Assembly: GCF_910594005.1 (NCBI RefSeq)
Contig: NC_057847.1
Span: forward strand, 23,224,001-23,288,000
Source of the DNA: Cervus elaphus
Taxonomy: Eukaryota > Chordata > Mammalia > Artiodactyla > Cervidae
Length of the DNA: 64,000 nt
Direction of reading: 5' to 3'
Positions 11,801 to 23,217 of this stretch are shown here, one piece after another. The notes under the pieces are model-generated. The model saw nothing but the letters and a program-made list of their open reading frames with translations. It was not told the DNA's origin and made no database searches. Numbering within the stretch: position 1 is the stretch's first letter; every line of letters starts with the position of its first letter. A program made the position numbers and the translations under genes.

Positions 11801-12497
11801 TCCTTCCCGAATCTGGAGTGTCTTGGCCTCACTCCAGGTAGCCCGGGTCCCCAGGACTGGGAGTTTTCCTTGCTCTGGGTGACTATGGCCATAGAGGTTA
11901 AGGGAAAACTTTGCCCTGAGGCTTTTGCTTTAAGTCAGTGTGTTGCTCAAGGGTGGGGATAGGAGGTGGGAGGGTAGCTGTTGACATTAATGCTGAGTTT
12001 TTTTTTTTTAATTCATTTTGATATGTTGGTACATTTTATTCTTTCTTAAATTCTTAAACTGGTCTTGTGTTTGTACAACAGCACATATTCCTGTGAACCT
12101 ATTTATATTTTGGAATTTTAGTAGAAAGAAATGCTATCAGTTAATATTTGGGTTGATAAGGCATTCTGATAAAAAGGAGTTACTTTTGTTCCCTAATGTG
12201 ATTCTAGAGTTATCAAGAAACAAAGTTATACTAATATAGTCATCAAGAAACTATCTACAAGTAAAATTCTTAATATTTAGTTTTAAAAAATATGATTCTT
12301 ACCTATTTACCTTCTTCTACTTATTCACCATTGGAATTAAAATATTTATTTTAATATTTATAAGCCTCAGAAAATAGTATTCTTTCTATAACAAAATGAT
12401 AAATTATTTAAAACATTTAAATTTTATTTAAATTTGTTTAAACTATTAAAATCCAACCACAGTAGTATAATATCTAACAATTCTATTGAAATGCTTT
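11801..12497. other. AT-rich unique sequence
   Basis: No gene seen. It contains a 12-base T run at about 11998-12009 and long AT-rich tracts (12280-12480). The open frame at 12018-12239 has no recognisable domain. Confidence 0.5.
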
Positions 12498-12536
12498 CTT
12501 ATTTGAGAAATTTGGAAAACAAATTTCTCAAATAAG
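12498..12536. repeat. Perfect 17-bp inverted repeat, 5-base loop
   Basis: Left arm 12498-12514 (CTTATTTGAGAAATTTG) and right arm 12520-12536 are exact reverse complements separated by GAAAA. A perfect hairpin of this length in ageing non-coding DNA is unusual. There is no poly-T terminator and no recognisable RNA gene next to it. It could be a recent template-switch product or the tip of a small inverted-repeat element. Confidence 0.95.
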
Positions 12537-12537
12537 C

Positions 12538-12869
12538 AAGTGTCTGGAAAGCAAATATTTCTTTACTACCTGTGTACAAATGGCTAGTTAATCATTTGTT
12601 TTTTGCACTGGTATGGATCCAAAAATTCTTTTATGGAAAATTCTGGCTCAGCCTGTAGATTCTCCTTGATCCAACTTTGCATTAAAGAACTGACCAGAAT
12701 CTGGTTCACACTCCTCAATCTTCTCCAAAGAGATCAGTTTTTACCATCAGCTCGTTTGGTTATTGACGCCTGCAAATTCACTTCAGCCATCAAACAGGAA
12801 TACTTGTGTTGCAGGTCACTACTTAGCAGTGCCTATTGTTTCACTCTTGTCTACTCTTATCAGTTTAAA
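12538..12869. other. Unique sequence with no gene seen
   Basis: A 97-codon open frame crosses 12603-12896, but it runs into the DNA transposon at 12870 and shows no family signature. I do not support it as a gene. Confidence 0.5.
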
Positions 12870-13434
12870 GTGGGGGTTGGCAAACGTTTTCTATAAAAGG
12901 CCAGATAGAAAGTATTTTCACTATGCCAGTCAAATGGTCTCTTTTGCAACTATTTAATTCTGCTGTTGTGTAGTACGGAAGCAATCATCAATAATATATA
13001 AACAAATGGTTGTGCCAGTGTTCTAATAAGGGTTTCCCCAGTGGTTCAGACAGTAAAGAATCCACCTGCAATGCTGGAGACCTGGGTTCAATCCCTGGGT
13101 TGGGAAGATCCCCTGGAGGAGGAAAATGGCAACCCACTCCAGTATTCTTGCCTGGAAAATCCCATGGACAGAGGAGCTTGGTGGGTTACAATCCATGGAC
13201 TGGCAAAGAGTTGGACACAACTGAGTGATGAAACATCTAAGCAGGTATGTTCCAATAAAACCTTATTTATAGAGACTGAAGTTTGAATTTCATAGAATCT
13301 TTATGTGTTGTAAAATAGTATTCCTCTTTTGATTTTTTTAAACCACTAAAATATGGAGCAGTCATTCTTAGCTCATGGGCCATGTGAAAACAGGTGGTGA
13401 AGTAGGCTTCACCTGCAGGCTGTAACTTGCTGAA
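12870..13434 (+). mobile_element. Ancient MER-type DNA transposon, split by a SINE
   Basis: The left part (TGGGGGTTGGCAAACGTTTT, AAAGGCCAGATAGAAAG, GGTCTCTTTTGCAAC) and right part (GTTCCAATAAAACCTTATTT, CTTAGCTCATGGGCCATG, CAGGCTGTAACTTG) together match a common non-autonomous mammalian DNA transposon whose exact name I cannot give with certainty. A Bov-tA at 13030-13240 interrupts it. No transposase coding sequence is present. Confidence 0.7.
13030..13240 (+). mobile_element. Bov-tA SINE, nearly full length
   Basis: Sense copy with tRNA head (GGTTTCCCCAGTGGTTCAG), B-box-like GGGTTCAATCCC near 13084-13095, BovB-like 3' part and GAGTGATGAAAC end. It sits inside the older DNA transposon. Flanking words GTGTTCTAATAA (left) and ATGTTCCAATAA (right) look like a diverged 12-bp target duplication. 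Open frames on both strands are shadows of the SINE. Confidence 0.94.
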
Positions 13435-14639
13435 ATTTGATTTAGAAAATCAAAATTGTGAAGAAATGTTTGAAAGACATGACTGATCGTTTGTGGTTGA
13501 AAGTGTTCTAAGTTCTAGGCAGTGGAATGTGAACAGAAATGATGTATTGTTACTTCTGGGCTTGGCCCATAAAAAACTCTCATACAAAAAAAAAACTCTC
13601 ATACATGATTCTCTATGCTTTATACTGTGTGTTGAATATGGCAGGGTCTCAAGATGGTTCTCAATTTGGATTTACATGATTTAGGAATAAACTTATATTC
13701 TCAAAGTTTCCAAATACAGTGTAAAACCATTGAGGTTGTCACGGTTTCTATATCTTTAGTGTTATCTTAACTAATATGTCATTAATTCTTCCAGATGTTT
13801 TTCGATTCTTTTACTAATTTGGACTCCCAGAGACTATGTGCTTAGATTGACTTCTTTTGGGTGCTTCTCTCCTCTTCATTTTCTCCTCACATTTAACTGG
13901 ATGATGATAGATTGGGTTACTTTTCATGTTCTAACTGATGCTAGTTTGGCAGCCATTAGCTTTCATTGAGAGCTGTGACAAGAAACCAGACGCATGCCTT
14001 TTACCGCAGAGATATTGGTGAGGGACCATCCCCAATATGGAGCCCACCTGAGAAATTCCTTTGGAACTTAGGGTCAGGAAAAGCTTATCTTTCCCTGAGG
14101 ACCTTGTGCGTTTTCTTATCAACAAAGAGAATATCATTGAATGTGCCTGATTGTATTCCCTTTTCCCTTTTTCCTCTGGTTGCCAAGAAGCTCAGAGCCA
14201 CATTTTTGGCTCAACATTAATAGCTTTATGGGACCCTGTGGCCTACACATCTGCATTCTTAGTTTCCTCCTGGTCTTGACCTTCTATTCTGCTCTGTGTT
14301 TTCCTTGTTCCTGATTTTTTGGTTATTTATATTTTTCAATTTTATTGCTTGTTTTCTTATAAGCTTCCTCAGATCCTTTGTGGAACAAGGTGGTGTAAAT
14401 AAAAAAAATGGCTTCAGCTTAATAATAGGATATACCAAAATGTTCCTCAATCACCAATTTAGTGGTCTGGGAATTAGAACTACAAATTTATTTTTCAGGC
14501 TCCCTCCTTAGCCATTGTTTCTCATGGTTTGGTGAAGGGATGGTTTTGCAATTACGAAAGCTGAAGGCCTTCACATTTCTCCATTCTATCTTAAAGGAAA
14601 GAGAACTTTATTTTATTAAGAGTTATTATTATTTGCTTT
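13435..14639. other. Unique sequence with no gene seen
   Basis: About 1.2 kb. It contains a short imperfect duplication of AAAAAACTCTCATACA at 13571-13586 and 13590-13605. Open frames of 60-85 codons overlap on opposite strands at 13931-14511 and have no motif. Confidence 0.55.
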
Positions 14640-15700
14640 AGAAAATGTAGAAAGATGATAGATACTTTGATCGACATATGATAGACTGGGAAAGGATATG
14701 TGCAATGTTTGAAAACAATAAATAATTAACATAAAGAATTATAATTTGCAGACTTACTGCAAATTAACATGAGAAAGTCAAGAAACCCAACAGAGAAATG
14801 GTGAAAAGATATGAATAGGTTATTTTTGCAAGGGTAAGCTGGAAAATATAATAAGTATAATATGAACAGATGCTGAAACTTAACAGGAATCAGAGAACAG
14901 CAAATTTGAATAGGTTATCACCTGGCAAAAATTAAAAGCTGGACAATAACAAGTATCAGCAGTGGGAACCCACATGGACTATTGATGGTAGTATGGACAG
15001 TGTAACCATTCTGGAGAGCAAGCTGTCAGTGTTTAGTTAAAGTATGTAAATGTCTTATGATGCCTCCTATGTATATATTTTAGATAAATTATTCATATGT
15101 CCAGTAGGGCATACACACAAAAAAGTTCATCACAGTCTTATTTGTGGTAGCAGGATGTTTGAGGTCTCTTATGTGTCCATCACAGAGGAAGAGAGTGAAT
15201 AAAATGTGGTAGTTACATATTTTGCAGTAGTTAGAAGATGAAAGGGGCTTCCCAGATGGCGCTAGTGATCAAGAACCTGCCTGCCAATGCTGGAGACATA
15301 ATGCTGGGTTCGATCCCTGAGTTGGGAAGATGCCCTGGAGGAGGGCATGGCAACCCACTCCGGTATTCTTGCCTGGAGAATCCCATGGACAGAGGAGCTT
15401 GGTGGTCTACAGTCCATAGGGTCGCACAGAGTCGGACTCGACTGATGTGACTTAACACAACACAGAAGATCTAAATATAGATTTACAGTAATATCCTATG
15501 ATTTAAAAAATAGTGTTCAGTGAAAACTGTATAAAGGTATAACATCTTTAGCATTGTACTATTTATATAGATTTAAAATAGTCACAAAGAAAATAACATA
15601 ATTTAAAGGGATTCAAGACAAGACAAATCAAGTTAATGTATCAAACCCATTTGAATGCATAAGTGGGGAAAGAGTAGGAGGGACAGATAATCATCTACCC
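14640..15700 (+). mobile_element. Old L1 (L1M-type) 3' region, split by a SINE
   Basis: Sense-strand L1 3' wording is seen through 14640-15240: AACCCAACAGAGAAATGG, CAGTGGGAACCCACATGGAC, GTAACCATTCTGGAGAGCAA and TTCATCACAGTCTTATTTGTGG (the end of the ORF2 region and 3' part). It continues after the SINE through 15462-15700 (AGAGTAGGAGGGACAG). The frames are destroyed, so it is a fossil. The exact L1M subfamily is not assigned. Confidence 0.82.
15244..15461 (+). mobile_element. Bov-tA SINE, full length
   Basis: Complete sense copy of the subtype with GGCGCTAGTG in the head and a second spacer (GACATAATGCTGGGTTCG). The B box GGTTCGATCCC is intact near 15307-15317. The 3' terminus is GACTCGACTGATGTGACTTA with an ACACAACAC tail. 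It is inserted in an L1M, with AGAAGAT at both edges as a probable target duplication. Several CpGs remain, so it is relatively young. Confidence 0.96.
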
Positions 15701-16339
15701 ATGAACTCAACTAATTGTACTGCAGTTAAAAACAGAAGTATGTCTTCCTGGTAGGAAGTCGGCCCTGCAGTGTTGCCTTTCTATATCCTAAGATATCCAA
15801 GTTTTATATGAGAATTCCCTGAGGGGAGCAGCACAGTCTATAAGAGTGCATTCAGACTCAACTTGATTCCCCATCCTGCTACTCAAGGGCATCCCCTGAA
15901 TCTTTAGGGAAGAGGGGTTTGTATTCTTTCTTTTTCAGAACCTTGGCCCTGGGAAAGTCTCTCTCAGGTCTGATCAGGATAAGGATCAAGGACTAGCCCT
16001 GGGTCCAAAACGTCAGATGTGGGTGAACAAGCAGAGAGGAGCTGAGGTTCTGGGACTGGGTCACTAGACGGTGCCTGAACCAAGGGGAGCTGCAACTGGG
16101 GATGAGATGAAACAGAGAGAGGCGCTAAGCAGGGGAAGATACAGGCCAGAGTCTAAGCAGCTTGGTCACAATTTGTGGAGAGGGGTGTGAAGGGCGGGGA
16201 GAACAGTGAAGGCTGGAAAACCTGATGGGGCTTTCTGCAACCCTTTGCTCAAGTCACAGATGGGCTTTTTACTGACCCAGTTTCTTTTCCTAGTGAACCC
16301 AGTCACCACAAAAACCTTGTCAGAATTTAATGATCTCTT
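15701..16339. other. Unique sequence with no gene seen
   Basis: Moderately GC-rich single-copy sequence. Overlapping 60-75-codon frames on both strands (16166-16430) lack motifs. No repeat recognised. Confidence 0.5.
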
Positions 16340-16556
16340 TAAGCTGGTGGGACTCAATCTTATTAGAATTATCTGGGAAGCTTTAAAAAAAAAAAAAAAA
16401 AGGGTAGAATGCCTGGGTTCTAAGACCTAAGACCAATAGAATGAGTCTCTAGGGGGTTGAACTGGTTTGTGGTAGGTGGGGGTGGGCCCAGGCATATGTG
16501 ATTTCTTTAAAAGTTCACCTGTGATTCTGATGCATAATGACAGGTTAGAACCAGTT
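16340..16556 (+). mobile_element. MER5-like hAT DNA transposon remnant
   Basis: The copy carries GACTCAATCTTATTAGAATTA, TGGGAAGCTTT, a 17-base A run (16385-16401), then GGTGGGCCCAGGCATATGTG and AGTTCACCTGTGATTCTGAT. This is the order expected for MER5/MER58-type non-autonomous elements. The A run probably expanded from an internal A-rich word. Confidence 0.6.
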
Positions 16557-16649
16557 CTATAAAGCACTTTTACTCCAAGAAAATAGGATCATTCCCATCT
16601 TTTGAAATTAGAGAATTTTGCAACTAGACTGTACTCTGGGGTAGTGTGT

Positions 16650-16772
16650 GTGAATGCCTGGGGGTCTTGTTACAAAGCAGATCTTAGCTGAGGTGGCTGG
16701 AAGTGGAGCCTAAGCTGTGGCGTTTCCCACAGGCACCCATATGATGTGGGGGCTGCTGGTCCGAGGTGCACA
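16650..16772 (+). mobile_element. MER5A-like remnant
   Basis: TGCCTGGGGGTCTTGTTACAA, then GGAAGTGGAGCC and GGGGCTGCTGGTCCGAGG match the sense order of MER5A. It is shortened and diverged, with no coding capacity. Confidence 0.6.
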
Positions 16773-16814
16773 ACAGAGCTTTAGATCTGACAGCAGTGGA
16801 ATGGAGGGAGAGCT

Positions 16815-17035
16815 CGCTCTGTGCCAGGCCCCGGGCTTAGTGCTTCACAGGCCCTGAGTGTTCACAAGCCTGTGAGAGAAGTGCTGTCTGTATTTCCATT
16901 TCACAGATGAGAAAACTGAGGCCTAAGTCAGTCAGTTGCCCAGGATCTGTAATGCTGGTAAGTAGCAGAGCCAGAATTTGAATCTAGGCTGACTGATTCC
17001 CGTGTTTATGAGCTTAACCACAACATAATACAACT
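16815..17035 (-). mobile_element. MIR SINE, antisense, long copy
   Basis: CTCTGTGCCAGGCCCCGGGC, CATTTCACAGATGAGAAAAC, TCAGTTGCCCAGGATCTG, AGCAGAGCCAGAATTTGAAT and TTATGAGCTTAACCACAAC appear in the antisense MIR order. Confidence 0.9.
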
Positions 17036-17699
17036 TCAGTGAGAGGCTAGGGCATCAGGGACTTGTCTTGAAGCTGTGTTTGCATAACAGGTACATTGTT
17101 TTTACAAGGTTGTGTATTTATTTGAGATGGTGCTGGAAGAGGGGGATACAAATGGAGATTATAGACAGGCTAGAGAAGGTATGAACAAACCTGTAAATAC
17201 ATTTGTCTATTCATTCTCCACTCAGTTAGTAATCGTCTGCTCTTAGTTAATGTGATACACAGTGGAGAAAAAGAATGAGTCAAATGAGCCGTTCCTCCCA
17301 GGATTTCACCTTGTTATATCTGAGTACTAACAGGACAATGTATAGAGGTTCATTCAATAGAGGTTCGTTCCAGTAAGCACTGGATGGAAGACATGTCAGG
17401 GAAAGATTCACATGGAAGCAAACTACATGCACAGAATACAGAACAATGGTGTCAGAGGGCAGAGATAACATTTCAAACGGTACTGAAAGGACAGCTCTGG
17501 GCAATGGGTGTGTAATGTGTTTGTGTAGGAGGAGATCCACGATACATCATCACGGAGTTTTACTGGAGACCCACTTTCAGAAAAAGCTCTAAAAGGAATT
17601 TCTAATGGTGTCTAACTGACAAACACATGGAAAAATCTGGTTTTGTATCTCTAAGTAATACTAACAGTTGGCTATGCCAGCAGAGAAAGACTGTTGATT
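17036..17699. other. Unique sequence with no gene seen
   Basis: Contains a 15-bp imperfect tandem pair (ATAGAGGTTCATTCA at 17342-17356 and ATAGAGGTTCGTTCC at 17357-17371). An 86-codon minus-strand frame (17280-17540) crosses it without any recognised motif. Confidence 0.5.
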
Positions 17700-18110
17700 A
17701 TGGTTTGGTGTTAGTTGTGCTTGCAATAAGAATAACCCCAAATTCCTGTGGCTAAAACAAGAAAGATTTATTTATTGCTCACCCTTCATGTCAAGTGTAG
17801 ATTGAGGTCAGTGGGTGGGGAATTCTGCTCCTTGTAGTCATCTCCTATTGAGATGGTGATTTCACCATCTTGAAATGTGACTTGCCAGTACAATACTTTA
17901 GGGCTTATTAAAGCAAGGGAGGAGAAGCGTGGAGTCAAGGACTGCTGAATCATGCTTTTGCCAGGAAGTTATGTACTTACTTCTGCCCTCGTTTCATTGG
18001 TCAGACATAATTTCAGAACCATGTTAAGTTCAAGGGGTAGAGAGAGTTACCATCTTCTTGAAGTAGAGGACAGCTGAATCTTGGGGGGTGTTACTAATGT
18101 TTGCTAAAGC
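17700..18110 (+). mobile_element. Ancient mammalian repeat, family not assigned
   Basis: GTGGCTAAAACAAGAAAGATTT followed by ATTGCTCACCCTTCATGTC and the CATTGGTCAGACATAA word recall a widespread old repeat with the pattern 'CAGTGGCTTAAAACAACAAAGGTTTATT'. I cannot say whether it is an MLT/MER LTR or another class. No coding potential. Confidence 0.4.
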
Positions 18111-18269
18111 CAGTCTCTTCAGCTGTACCTGTGTGACTTGAAAGTAAAAGGGTTGTGCTTTTCATGCATAAAGAAAACATAACTTCATTAATCTTAGTCA
18201 TTACTTTTAAAAATATTTTAATATATGTAAGATTGTTATCAATCAGCTTTTTGTTTAAAGTAATAAAAG

Positions 18270-19240
18270 TTCAGTTCAGTCACTCAGTCAGGTCCAACTC
18301 TTATGACCCCATGGATTGCAGCACGCCAGGCTTCCCTGTCCATTACCAACTTCTGGAGCTTGCTCAAATACATTTCCACTGAGTCAGTGATAACCATCCA
18401 ACCATCTCATCCTCTGTCGTCCCCTTCTCCTCCTGACTTAAATCTTTCCCCACATCAGGGTCTTTTCCAATGAGTCAGGTCTTTGCATCAAGTGGCCAAA
18501 GTATTGAAGTTTCAGCTTCAGCATCAGTCCTTCCAATGAATATTCAGGACTGATTTCCTTTAGGATTGACTGGTTTGATCTCCTTGCAGTCCAAGGAACT
18601 CTCAAGAGTCTTCTCCAACACCACAGTTCAAAAGCACTTCTTTGACAGAAGTTCTTTGAAATCAATTCTTCAGTGCTCAGCTTTCTTTATAGTCCAACTC
18701 TCCCATCCATACATGACTACTGGAAAAACCATAGCCTTGACTAGATGGACATTTGTTGGCAAAGTAATGTCTCTGCTTTTTAATATGCTGTCTAGGTTGG
18801 TCATAGGTTTTCTTCCAAGGAGCGAGCATCTTTTAATTTCATGGCTATAGTCACCATCTGCAGTGATTTTGGAGCCTCAGACAATAAAGTCTGTCATGGT
18901 TTCCATTGTTTCCCCATCTATTTGCTGTGAAATGATGGGATAGGATGCCATGATCTTAGTGTTTTGAATGTTGAGTTTTAAGCTAGCTTTTTCTCTCTCT
19001 TCTTTTACTTTCATCAAGAGGCTCTTTAGTTCCTGTTCGCTTTCTGCCATAAGGGTGATGTCATCTGCATATCTGAGGTTATTGATATTTCTCCCGGCAA
19101 TTGACTGGTTCCAAATTGGGAAAGAGGTACGTCAAGGCTGTATATTGTCACCCTGCTTATTTAACTTCTATGCAGAGTGCATCATGAGAAATGCTGCGCT
19201 GTATGAAGCACAAGCTGGAATCAAGATTGCTGGGAGAAAA
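18270..19240 (-). mobile_element. BovB LINE with inverted 5' segment
   Basis: 18270-19101 is antisense BovB, from the terminal (CAGTT)n at the left to the ATATTTCTCCCGGCAAT word at the right. 19103-19240 is the adjoining upstream BovB piece on the plus strand (GACTGGTTCCAAATTGGGAA ... ATTGCTGGGAGAAA). The two parts meet at the same BovB position and share about 14 bases, so the element is one insertion with a 5' inversion. Remaining reverse-transcriptase frames are broken (for example 18438-18665). Confidence 0.9.
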
Positions 19241-19792
19241 CTAGTAAAAAGATCTTCATTAATATTAAAACTATTGCTTATAATAGTTTCACTTTAAAAT
19301 TAAACTATCAAGCCTATTACTTGAGGCAGCATCAATATGAGTACCAAACACCAACCAGTATGATGGCTGTATGACAAAAACAAAGAAAACTGAATAATTG
19401 TGCCGCTGCTGAGCATTAGGGATTATAAGAGCAACTTCTGCCTGGAAGCTGCCCCAGTGAGCTGGTTTACCGTGTGGCACAGCAATACAAATGCAGGCAC
19501 AGCTCCACATTTTGAAAACAAGATGTATTTGCTTTTTTTTTTTTGATTGCCTTCAAAATCTCTCACATACTTCTACCCCCTTTCTCCTCTGTGCTCAGGA
19601 AACATGGGAAAAATTTGAGGAGCAGAAAGGATAGAACCTATGGGGGAAGAAAAAGGAGGTGGGTCTGTAGGACTGAAAATATGCTTAGAGAAACAGGGGA
19701 CTGCCCTATTTCTTCCTTCTCTCCTGGGTTGACACTTCAAGTGGTACGGGAACCATTATTTCCTTCTTAGCTATGTCCTCTGGAGACTAATA

Positions 19793-19950
19793 GTGTGCAA
19801 TAGACCTTTCTGTGTCTGCTGTTGACTATGGTGGCCACTAGGCACAGATGACTCTTGAGCACTTGGAATGTAGGTAGTGCTGAGGAATGGAATTTGCAAC
19901 TTTACTGCATATAATAAACAAATAGCCATGTGAACCTAGGTGATAGGGTA
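19793..19950 (+). mobile_element. MER20-type hAT remnant
   Basis: GTGCAATAGACCTTTCTGTG, GGTGGCCACTAGGCACAGAT, TTGAGCACTTGGAATGTAGG and AATAGCCATGTGAACCTAGG follow the MER20 order. It is non-autonomous and diverged. Confidence 0.65.
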
Positions 19951-21569
19951 GAGGAAGGTTATTTTTACTTCTGCTTTCCTGGTGTAAGTTTATCTGCACA
20001 TCATGACTATTTTCTCTTTCACAGAGGGAGTTGTTGAGGATGCATTGGGCCAGTTTGAGGGAGGGGTCAGCAGTGTGTGGACCTAGCAGAGATGTGAGTC
20101 TGCTGCAATGGCCTCCTTCCTTAGCCCGTGAGGCCTAGGTTCTCATCATGAACAGTGGGATCTAGAGAATCAAATAGTGCCCAGAGACTTTGCAGACATA
20201 AAAGTGAGGACTTAGCTATGCATCTGTGTATGCTATTACACAGATCTTAGACCTGATCCCTTTTAAGGGAAGGCTAGGACTTTGTTTATGGGAAAAAAGG
20301 AAAGAGGCAAATGAACCTAGTGCGGTAAACTTTTAATGTAGCACTACATCTATTTCCTTGTAAATATATTTAGTTATAAAGTCTTTACTGTACTCAAAAT
20401 TCTTAATTAAAAATGCAACAAACTTTAGTTTGCACATTTGTAGCCTTTCTTTCTGCAAATCATTCTTTTGTAAGAAATGATTTGTTTGATGGTATTTGTT
20501 TAATGAAAGACATGAGCAGTTATTGGAAGGAAGCTAAAATATCATCAATATTACTAATATCATCAGTGACTCCTATGTTCTAGCAATGTGCTAATAATGA
20601 ATGGCACTTCACAACACTCTTTATTTTTCAAAAAAATTACTTCTTAGCTGTAAAATCCCCATGACTTCATGTCCTGGAAGCCAATATACTCTTCTACTTT
20701 TGTCTTCTGTTCATTTCAGAAAGTATTTACTTTTATTACACCATAGTTTTAGTGCTCATAATAAACAATTTAATGAACCAAAGTGCTTCAGACCTCACAT
20801 AGCCTGATTAGCCTCCCCTAGACCTTGAGCAGAGACTAATCAGAGTGCCTTGATGAGATGCTTAGATTTTATTCTTGGGACTTAACATGAAGGCAAGAGA
20901 AAAGAGGTAGGAAAGCAAGTGTGATTCCAAGATAATTTGATTAAAAAAAGATAGAAATTCCTACTTTCTGAATTAAGGCTGTAATTCACCTTAAACAAAC
21001 AACACAAAGGAAGTTCTTTTCAAATCATAATACCCAATGACATTGATTTTTTTCCCCACCAGAGCATACATATAAACAGGAAAAAAAAATCTTTTTAGTG
21101 GAAGGTTAATTGTTGACACACCATATTTACACTCAAGTGCAAGACCATTTCTAGTTCCACCCCTTGAAACATTCCAGAGCCTATCTGGACATCGGCTCAG
21201 CATAAGATTCTGATATGCTAATTATTTCTCCAGATCATACGCATGGTTCTGATGCCATGAGGCAAGTATTAAAGATTTAGTTTTTGAGTTCAGAATAACT
21301 GGGTAATTGGCATCATCCTGTGACAAGTTTCCCTTTTTCCTGAGGCCTTTTGACTGATGTCCCTTTTGTTATTGTTGGAGTGGCTCAAACCCCATAGAGT
21401 TATGACGCAGAACTTGATCTTTGGTAGAAATGCCTTACACATTTATTCCCTCCAGGAAACTAAAGGGCAATAAGGCCACATTCCAGATTGACAACCTGGC
21501 CTTTTGCACCGTGACCTAACCTGTTCCAGGTGAAAAATAATTTCATAATAAAATTTCTACTTGGATCCT
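19951..21569. other. Unique sequence with no gene seen
   Basis: About 1.6 kb of mixed composition, with no repeat family recognised. Frames of 60-70 codons (20601-20807, 20991-21203) have no motif. Confidence 0.5.
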
Positions 21570-21755
21570 TGCTGTGATTCTTAGTCCTAGCTTCACATTA
21601 AAATCACCTGGAGGACTTAAAAAGTCCACCATCTAAGCCACACTTGAAGCTTGTTACAAAGACTAATTCTGCGGGTCCATAACATACCTACTGATTTTAG
21701 ACTCCCCATGGGAGGGCTTTGGGTGTCTGTATTTTAAACAAGACTCCCAGATGAT
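21570..21755 (+). mobile_element. MER5-like DNA transposon remnant
   Basis: GTGATTCTTAGTCCTAGCTT, ATTAAAATCACCTGGAGGAC, CCTACTGATTTTAG and GACTCCCAGATGATGAGG follow the MER5 order with insertions. Moderate confidence because the middle is rearranged. Confidence 0.5.
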
Positions 21756-22315
21756 GAGGGGAAACTGGCCAGCTTGTTTTAGGGCATTGGTTTTCAGAAA
21801 GAGCATTTTGACATGAATTTAGTGACTCTAAGGACATATCTAATGTTGGTGTCTTTTTTTTTTTTTTGACTTCTACTTATTCATGTATGAATGCTATCAA
21901 AGAGGAGATATTTAACAGAAGAGAGGGTTTAACATTTTTTTTTCTAATTTCAGGGTGGAAGAATATATTTGCAAAATATACATTGAATAAAGAATTATTA
22001 TCTAAATTACACAAAGATCCCTTAAAATGTAGCAACACAACAAAACAAAATAAAAGATAGGCCAAAGATCTTAACAAACACCTCCTTAAAGACATACGGA
22101 TGGCAAATAAGCATATGAAAATAAGCCCCATATCATATTTCATCAGAGAAATGAAAATTATTATTATTATTTTTTAACATCTTAAAACAACATTTTTAAA
22201 AGCCATAATTAATACAAAGATAAATCCATGGTGAAGAAAAATATCAACACTTTAAATAAACCACAGGATTCCACAGGGACAGATTGGGGTGAAGTACAGG
22301 GTCAGATCCTGCTTT
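21756..22315. other. Unique sequence with no gene seen
   Basis: AT-rich. A T run lies at about 21854-21867 and an ATT-rich run near 22158-22175. 21950-22150 (GAAGAATATATTTGCAAAAT, AAATAAGCATATGAAAATAAG) resembles an eroded L1 ORF2 3' piece, but I would not call its limits. Confidence 0.45.
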
Positions 22316-22670
22316 TCTAAAAAAATTTATTTGTTTTAATTGGAGGCTAATTACTTTACAATATTGTAGTGGTTTTTGCCATACATTGATATGAATCAGC
22401 CATGGGTTTACATGTGTTCTCCATCCTGATCCCCCCCCACCCCCTCCCCATCCCATCCCTCTGGGTCTTCCCAGTGCACTAGCCCTGAGCACCCTGTCTC
22501 ATGCATCTAACCTGGACTGGTGATCTTTTTCACATATGATAACATACATGTTTCAATGCTGTTCTCTCAAATCATCCCACCCTTGCCTTCTCCCACAGAG
22601 TCCAAAAGAATGTTCTATACATCTGTGTCTCTTTTGATGTCTCGCATATAGGGTTATCGTTACCATCATT

Positions 22671-23217
22671 CTAAATTCCATATATATGCATTAGTGTACT
22701 GTATTGGTGTTTTTCTTTTTCACTTACTTCACTCTGTATAATAGGCTCCAGTTTCATCCACCTCTCTAGAACTGATTTGAATGTATTCTTTTTAATGGCT
22801 GAGTAATATTCCATTGTGCATATGTACCAGAGCTTTCTTATCCATTTGTCTGCTGATGGATATCTAGGTTGCTTCCATGTCCTGACTATTATAAACAGTG
22901 CTGTGATGAACATTGGGGTACACGTGTCTCTTTCAATTCTGGTTTCCTCGGTGTGTGCCCAGCAGTGGGATTGCTGGGTCATATGGCAGTTCTATTTCCA
23001 GTTTTTTAAGGAATCTCCACACTGTTCTCCATAGTGGCTGTACTAGTTTGCATTCCCACCAACAGTGTAAGAGGGTTCCTTTTTCTCCACACCCTCTCCA
23101 GCATTTATTTCTTGTAGACTTTTGGATAGCAACCATTCTGACTGGCGTGAGATGGTACCTCATTGTGGTTTTGATTTGCATTTCTCTGATAATGAGTGAT
23201 GTTGAGCATCTTTTCAT
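22671..23217 (-). pseudogene. L1 ORF2 C-terminal remains
   Basis: The minus strand encodes pieces of the ORF2 carboxy end in two frames. These are the cysteine-rich region (LLHCWWECKLVQPLW near 23090-23160, part of the CCHC-like C-terminal domain) and, further on, the conserved MEYYSAIKKN word (near 22800-22830). The frame changes between them, so this end is broken. In intact L1 this domain helps ORF2 bind its RNA. Confidence 0.88.

Noticed and set aside
15306..15317. Intact B box suggesting a tRNA gene
   Set aside because: It belongs to the tRNA-derived head of a Bov-tA SINE. No cloverleaf or anticodon arm of a functional tRNA is present.
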